From Dastarcus helophoroides (Eukaryota > Arthropoda > Insecta > Coleoptera > Bothrideridae), in the NCBI GenBank assembly GCA_028583605.1, contig CM053333.1, forward strand, positions 14,736,638 to 14,800,637: a DNA stretch of 64,000 nucleotides, given 5' to 3'. The position numbers and the translations under genes are program-made. This document shows, piece after piece, positions 59,799 through 64,000 of this stretch. Numbering within the stretch: the stretch's first letter is position 1; each line of letters starts with the position of its first letter. A model generated the notes under the pieces. It ran no database searches, had not been told where the DNA came from, and saw only the letters and a list, made by a program, of their open reading frames with translations.

Positions 59799-61288
59799 CA
59801 GGGTGAGCGAAATTCGATGTCTCGGCGCTATTATAAGAAAAGGAAAAAACGATATAAGAAATCTGAAAAGAGATTCTTACATTGGATTGAATAAGGTCTA
59901 TTTTAAGCCCAATTTGCATATTTTTCTACATTTGGAAACCAAAGTAATGACGTCATTGAATTTTTTTCTCCAAAAACATACCTACATTTTTACACATTTA
60001 TTTAAAAAGAACTGCTAGTTCTAAATAAATTTTGTAAACGAAAAAATTTGATATCTTTTTTCGTTAAAAAGTTAAAAGCAAATTTAATGGAAAAAATGTA
60101 TTATTAAAAATTCGCAATTGGTACGATTTGGAAACAAATCTATTTTATATTTTTAGGTTTAGAATAACATGTTTGGGGTATCTCAAAGAGTACTTACCTG
60201 CTCTTCTAGGGTTCTTTTGAAATTTTCCATAAATAATACTGGGTGAATCAGGAAGAATTGGCCAACGCAAAACTAGAGATACTAGACACTAAAATATTAC
60301 GATTGAGCTCAAGATGCCTTATACTAATGTGACTGATTTAAGAGATACAGGGCGTTCAAAGTTTAAATTTTATTCTGAAATTTCTCAATTATTGGGAAAG
60401 TTTTGGTAATATATATTTAATATTTTAGCTTTAGACGACTTAAACTTACTTTAGCTTTACTTTAGCTTTACTTTAGTTTACTTTAGCTTTAGACGACCTA
60501 AACAAGAATATATTTTTTTTGTAGAATTGATTGTTCTTTTATACTGTCTACTTGTTTTAAGTATAACTCAACAGACAAAAAAATGTTTTAATTTACGTAA
60601 ATGATTATGTGAAATTAGCGCCCTCTAGGGGCAACGTCAATATAAATTTAAAATTCGTAATTCTTACACCGAAAAACATAAAATTTGCAAATATTAAATT
60701 TATAGCATTAAAATTTTCTCAATTATTAAAAAATTTCAGAATAAAATTTAAACTTTTAACGCCTTGTATAAGGGATGTTGAGCTCAATCGTAATATTTTG
60801 ATGTCTAGTATCTCCAGTTTAGGATTTGCTCATTCTTTCTGACACACCCTGTATATTATTTAAGTGAACATAAAATGTTTGTCCACCATTAATTTAATTA
60901 TTGACAGATGCCACTATACTTTTATTTTTAATTTATTGCATTTCCAGGAGCTATTTATCTAAATCGTAGCAATTACAAATTTTTGATAATATTCTTTTTT
61001 TACAATAAAATTGCTTATAACTTTTTAAGCAAAAATGATACCAAATAGTTTTCTTTAGAAAATTTGTTTAGAAAAATTAGGTCTTTTTAAATATGTAGAA
61101 ATACAGGTATGCTTGTGGAAAAAAAAGTTCAATAACGTCATTACTTTGGTTTCCAACTCTGCAAAAATATGCAAATTTGACTTAAAATGAACCTTATTCA
61201 ATCCAATTCAAGAACCTTTTTTCAGATTTCTTATATCGTTTTTCCTTTTCTTATAATAGAGCTGAGACATCGAGTTTCGCTCACCCTG
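59799..61288 (+). mobile_element. TA-flanked inverted-repeat element M1
   Basis: Ends are CAGGGTGAGCGAAATTCGAT on the left and the complement of CAGGGTGAGCGAAACTCGAT on the right. Each is flanked by TA (59797-59798, 61289-61290). The inverted arms stay similar for about 165 bp (to TAATGACGTCATTGAA near 59957 and its counterpart near 61134). Long arms, TA duplication and CAGGGTG terminus suggest a non-autonomous Tc1/mariner-like element. It contains element M2. No transposase frame was seen. Confidence 0.85.
60239..60851 (+). mobile_element. TA-flanked inverted-repeat element M2, nested in M1
   Basis: Ends are CTGGGTGAATCAGGAAGAAT and the complement of CAGGGTGTGTCAGAAAGAAT, flanked by TA (60237-60238, 60852-60853). 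The arms share ACTAGA..TCAAAATATTACGA-type sequence for about 165 bp, with small indels. A short tandem repeat of TTTAGCTTTAC lies at 60428-60492 near the centre. It belongs to a different family from M1, judged by its TIR. Confidence 0.85.
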
Positions 61289-61319
61289 TACATTCCCTAT
61301 AAACTTTGATGAGGATGTG

Positions 61320-61860
61320 ATAAGAATTAAACTTATTATATAACAAATCCAAAAAATGCCGACATTCAGCGCAAATGCCGAAATTTAAAAAACATAATTA
61401 AAAAAACGAAAACAAAAATTTGGAAAAAAGGTAAAATTTAAAAAATGTGAAAATTATAAATGTAAATACTTTAATAAATTAAACTCTTAGAAAATTTCGG
61501 GATCGAGATTTTCAAAAAACAAATCGAAAATTTTAAAAAAGGCTTAAATAAATTTAAAACGTCTAAAACGGTAAAAAATTTTAAAAATGTCAAAGGTACG
61601 AAAGAATTCCAAATTTTAAAATAGTAATTTAAAAAACTTTATTTCGAAATGTTCGAAGACATTAAATCTGAAAAGACAACATTTTCAAAGAAATGGAAAT
61701 TTAAAAAAATTTAAAGTTTGAAGCGAGCCTAAATTTCGAAATAAAATCGAAATTGGGGAAAAATTTCATCTTTTAAAAAAATTTACATTTAAAAAAATCA
61801 AATATTTAAAAAAAGTCGAAATTTTGAAAAATCAAGATTCATAACTATTACACACCATTA
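61320..61860 (+). repeat. Degenerate A-rich array
   Basis: AAATTTTAAAAAAGTCGAAA-type units. No gene was seen. Confidence 0.6.
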
Positions 61861-61880
61861 AATAAATACAGCAAGAAATA

Positions 61881-61984
61881 TTAAAAATTCCACAATGGTG
61901 TAACCCCTGATGATGCTGAAAAGCGAAACCAGGTCCGATAATATCAAATATTTATAGAACCATCGTGGAATTTTTAATATCTGG
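61881..61984 (+). mobile_element. Inverted repeat with hammerhead-like core (Penelope-like)
   Basis: ATATTAAAAATTCCACAATGG (about 61883-61903) and its complement (about 61963-61983; one mismatch) enclose CTGATGA-T-GCT-GAAA-AGC-GAAA-CCAGGTC at 61917-61945. This contains all constant positions of a hammerhead core: CUGAUGA, a 3-bp stem II with a GAAA tetraloop, GAAA, and a GGUC cleavage context. There is one extra base before stem II. Confidence 0.55.
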
Positions 61985-62360
61985 AAGAATTCCACACAGT
62001 CAGATTAAAACTGTCAATTATTTAAAATCAAGATTTTAAAAAAGTCGAAATTCTAAAACAAGCCCAACTATAAAAAAAATGAAATTCTAAAAAATACGCA
62101 ATTTCGAGAAAAAAATCAAAATTTTGAAAAATTCAATCTTTCAAAAAACTACACTTTCAAATTTTTTAAAAATTAAAGGTTTGGAAAAAGGCGAAATTTT
62201 CGAAGACAAATTTTACATTTTTCAAAAAATCTGAATTCTGGAAAAAGTAGAAATTAAAAAAGTTAAAATCTAAAAAAGTCGAAATTAAAAAAATCAATAT
62301 TTAAGAAGTCGAAAATTAAAAAAAAAGTCGGAATTTGAAGCGTATTGAAAACTAAAAAAA
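61985..62360 (+). repeat. Degenerate A-rich array, continued
   Basis: AAAAAAGTCGAAATT-type units resume on the right of the inverted repeat. Confidence 0.55.
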
Positions 62361-64000
62361 ACGAAATGATATCTGTTACTGGGACTGATTGATTAATTTG
62401 TTTGATCTGTCTTTGATCTTTGACGAATTATAAGTCTTTTGCAAATAGGTCAAAATATCTAGAAAAGGTTAAATGCAAAGTTCTAAAATTTGGGAGACAA
62501 AATAAAGTTAGAATTTTCCGAAATTAATATTATTCCTTTGGCTAATTATAATGTCATTGGCTTGAAATTTCGAAGCCTGGCTAGTCTCCCTCTAGCTACA
62601 TACTTTTACAGAAGTTATAAAGCGAGTGATATAAAATATAATATTACACTAATTTTAAATATTAATCTTGCTGTTCTGATTAAAACAAGAAATTTTTCGG
62701 AAATTAATTTGATTAGAGAATTAATTATTTATTAAATGCAAAGTACGCACCGTCTTAAAATTTGGTCGCCTGCGTGTTGAAACGCAATACAACATCGATA
62801 CGAACGCCCCTGACTACAATGTATTTTGTTTAATAATTAATAACCACACTGTATATCGCATTGGTTCAATTCAAATTGTTATTCAATTGCTGTTTCTTTA
62901 TAGCATCCTGTTTGTTTTTTACTCTGAACATTTAAATATTCGTTCTTATAAAATTTAAAAATAGCACCGCCTGGAAGTCTTACTAATTAACGTATTTAAA
63001 TATTGCTAAACATTCATTTGTAAAAGAGATAATATTAATAAAGAATTTCGCTCGTTATCTTCGTTTCAGGGAAAAAGTGAATGGGTTTCCCAATTTAATA
63101 TTTCGCAGGTAACTCCGAGTCACAGGTATTTCTAATCTAACCTGATATTTAATTGTTAATTTATTAAGAATTTTCACTGCATTCTAAATTTCTAAAGCGG
63201 AAATAGATCTATGAATCACATAAATTAGTAAATATGTGAACAATAAATTAGATAGATATCGGCAAGTAGTAGAACGGCTTTGAAATAACAATAACTCAAA
63301 CGTTTTTATTATATTTCATGCTTAGAATGTGCATTTGCATTTAATATTTTTTAATTGGATGACAACAAATTTTGGGAATGAATAAAATATTAGAATGTCT
63401 CAGCGCTTTATCTACCAGTTGTCCCGAATTATAATCAATTTAAATTTACCAGTCTAGCGAATTAATTCTACACTGTAAGGATAATAAAAGAATGGAAATT
63501 TTCATTTTATATATATATTACCAGATTTGCCAAATTCGGATAGATTTATGATCACAAGACATTGTTGACTAATTAATTTTATTTACTATGTGTGCGTTAT
63601 ATTCTAACAATTTCAATGTTAAAGATAAAGCTGCTATCTTTAAACATGAAAATACAACAAGAAAAGTTGATAATTTATTATCAAAAGAGCCTAGTTTATG
63701 TAGCAAACATCAATCAGTGGAGCTTTATTTGCAAATTTGGACCCAAAATAAGGAAGTTGATCAATGTTAAGCAACCTTGGAGCAGGTAGAATCTTGTGTC
63801 AACAGAAATAGAAAGTCTGTGACCAGTCAGTATTTAGATATTGATGACTCAGTTTTTATTGTCTGGTGTTACATCTTGGCCACTTAAAGAGGCAACATAA
63901 CAGTAAATTGTCTGCTTAAATTTAAAAATACTGAACGTTATTCACGTAATGTAAAGGGTGGTTAAACCTTAATTAATTACGCTCCTTGGCTAGAGATATT
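62361..64000. other. Non-array AT-rich sequence to the window end
   Basis: No gene or element recognised. Short frames at 62490-62735 and 63588-63789 have no features I can assign. A (TA)n run is present near 63508-63518. Confidence 0.5.

Overview
The window looks like a piece of an AT-rich insect genome. Genes have spliced exons with GT-AG introns and the genic introns are short (48-54 bp). There are no bacterial operons. Most of the DNA is decayed non-LTR retrotransposons, terminal-inverted-repeat (TIR) elements and very AT-rich degenerate tandem sequence. The LINE types and gene content fit a beetle or a related insect, but that placement is inference.

Host genes. (1) Two adjacent coding exons of an Asap homologue (Arf-GAP with SH3, ankyrin and PH domains) lie on the minus strand. 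The start exon is 13888-14013 and the next BAR-domain exon is 2957-3029. They are separated by a 10.9-kb intron filled with two large degenerate arrays; the gene continues off the left edge. (2) On the plus strand, a four-exon BLOC1S5 (Muted) homologue (25519-26107) ends 21 bp before the start of a two-exon TMEM199/Vma12 homologue (26129-26983). This is probably a dicistronic locus linking lysosome-related organelle biogenesis and V-ATPase assembly. A candidate pair of unrecognised reading frames lies at 52591-52997, and a decayed plus-strand reading frame lies at 2371-2625.

Mobile elements. LINE family A (CR1/Daphne-like) has three copies (16089-18867, 21122-22268, 40015-40735). An I/LOA-like LINE with RNase H is at 33160-35090. 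RTE-like LINE families B and C occupy 36860-37600, 55740-57935 and 57960-59027. A Jockey-type LINE (56338-57617) sits inside LINE B with a 9-bp target duplication. Another LINE tail is at 59358-59796. Two palindromic MITEs (20612-20915, 51838-52161) each have a perfect 8-bp target duplication. Two TA-flanked inverted-repeat elements are nested like Russian dolls (59799-61288 around 60239-60851). Penelope-like inverted tails with hammerhead-like cores occur near 36.7, 54.8 and 61.9 kb.

The most unusual signal is the degenerate array material itself, with units of about 17-20 bp (of the type GTCGACATTTCGAGAAAAA). It is strongly strand-asymmetric, has a higher-order period of about 330 bp around 3.9-5.8 kb, and recurs across the whole window. 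Between 42.3 and 51.5 kb three consecutive hAT-like elements (42320-45026, 46483-48246, 49198-51489), each with TIRs and an 8-bp target duplication, contain little except this array-like sequence. That suggests non-autonomous hAT elements acting as carriers of array DNA. Long reading frames inside the arrays are composition artefacts and are not annotated as genes.
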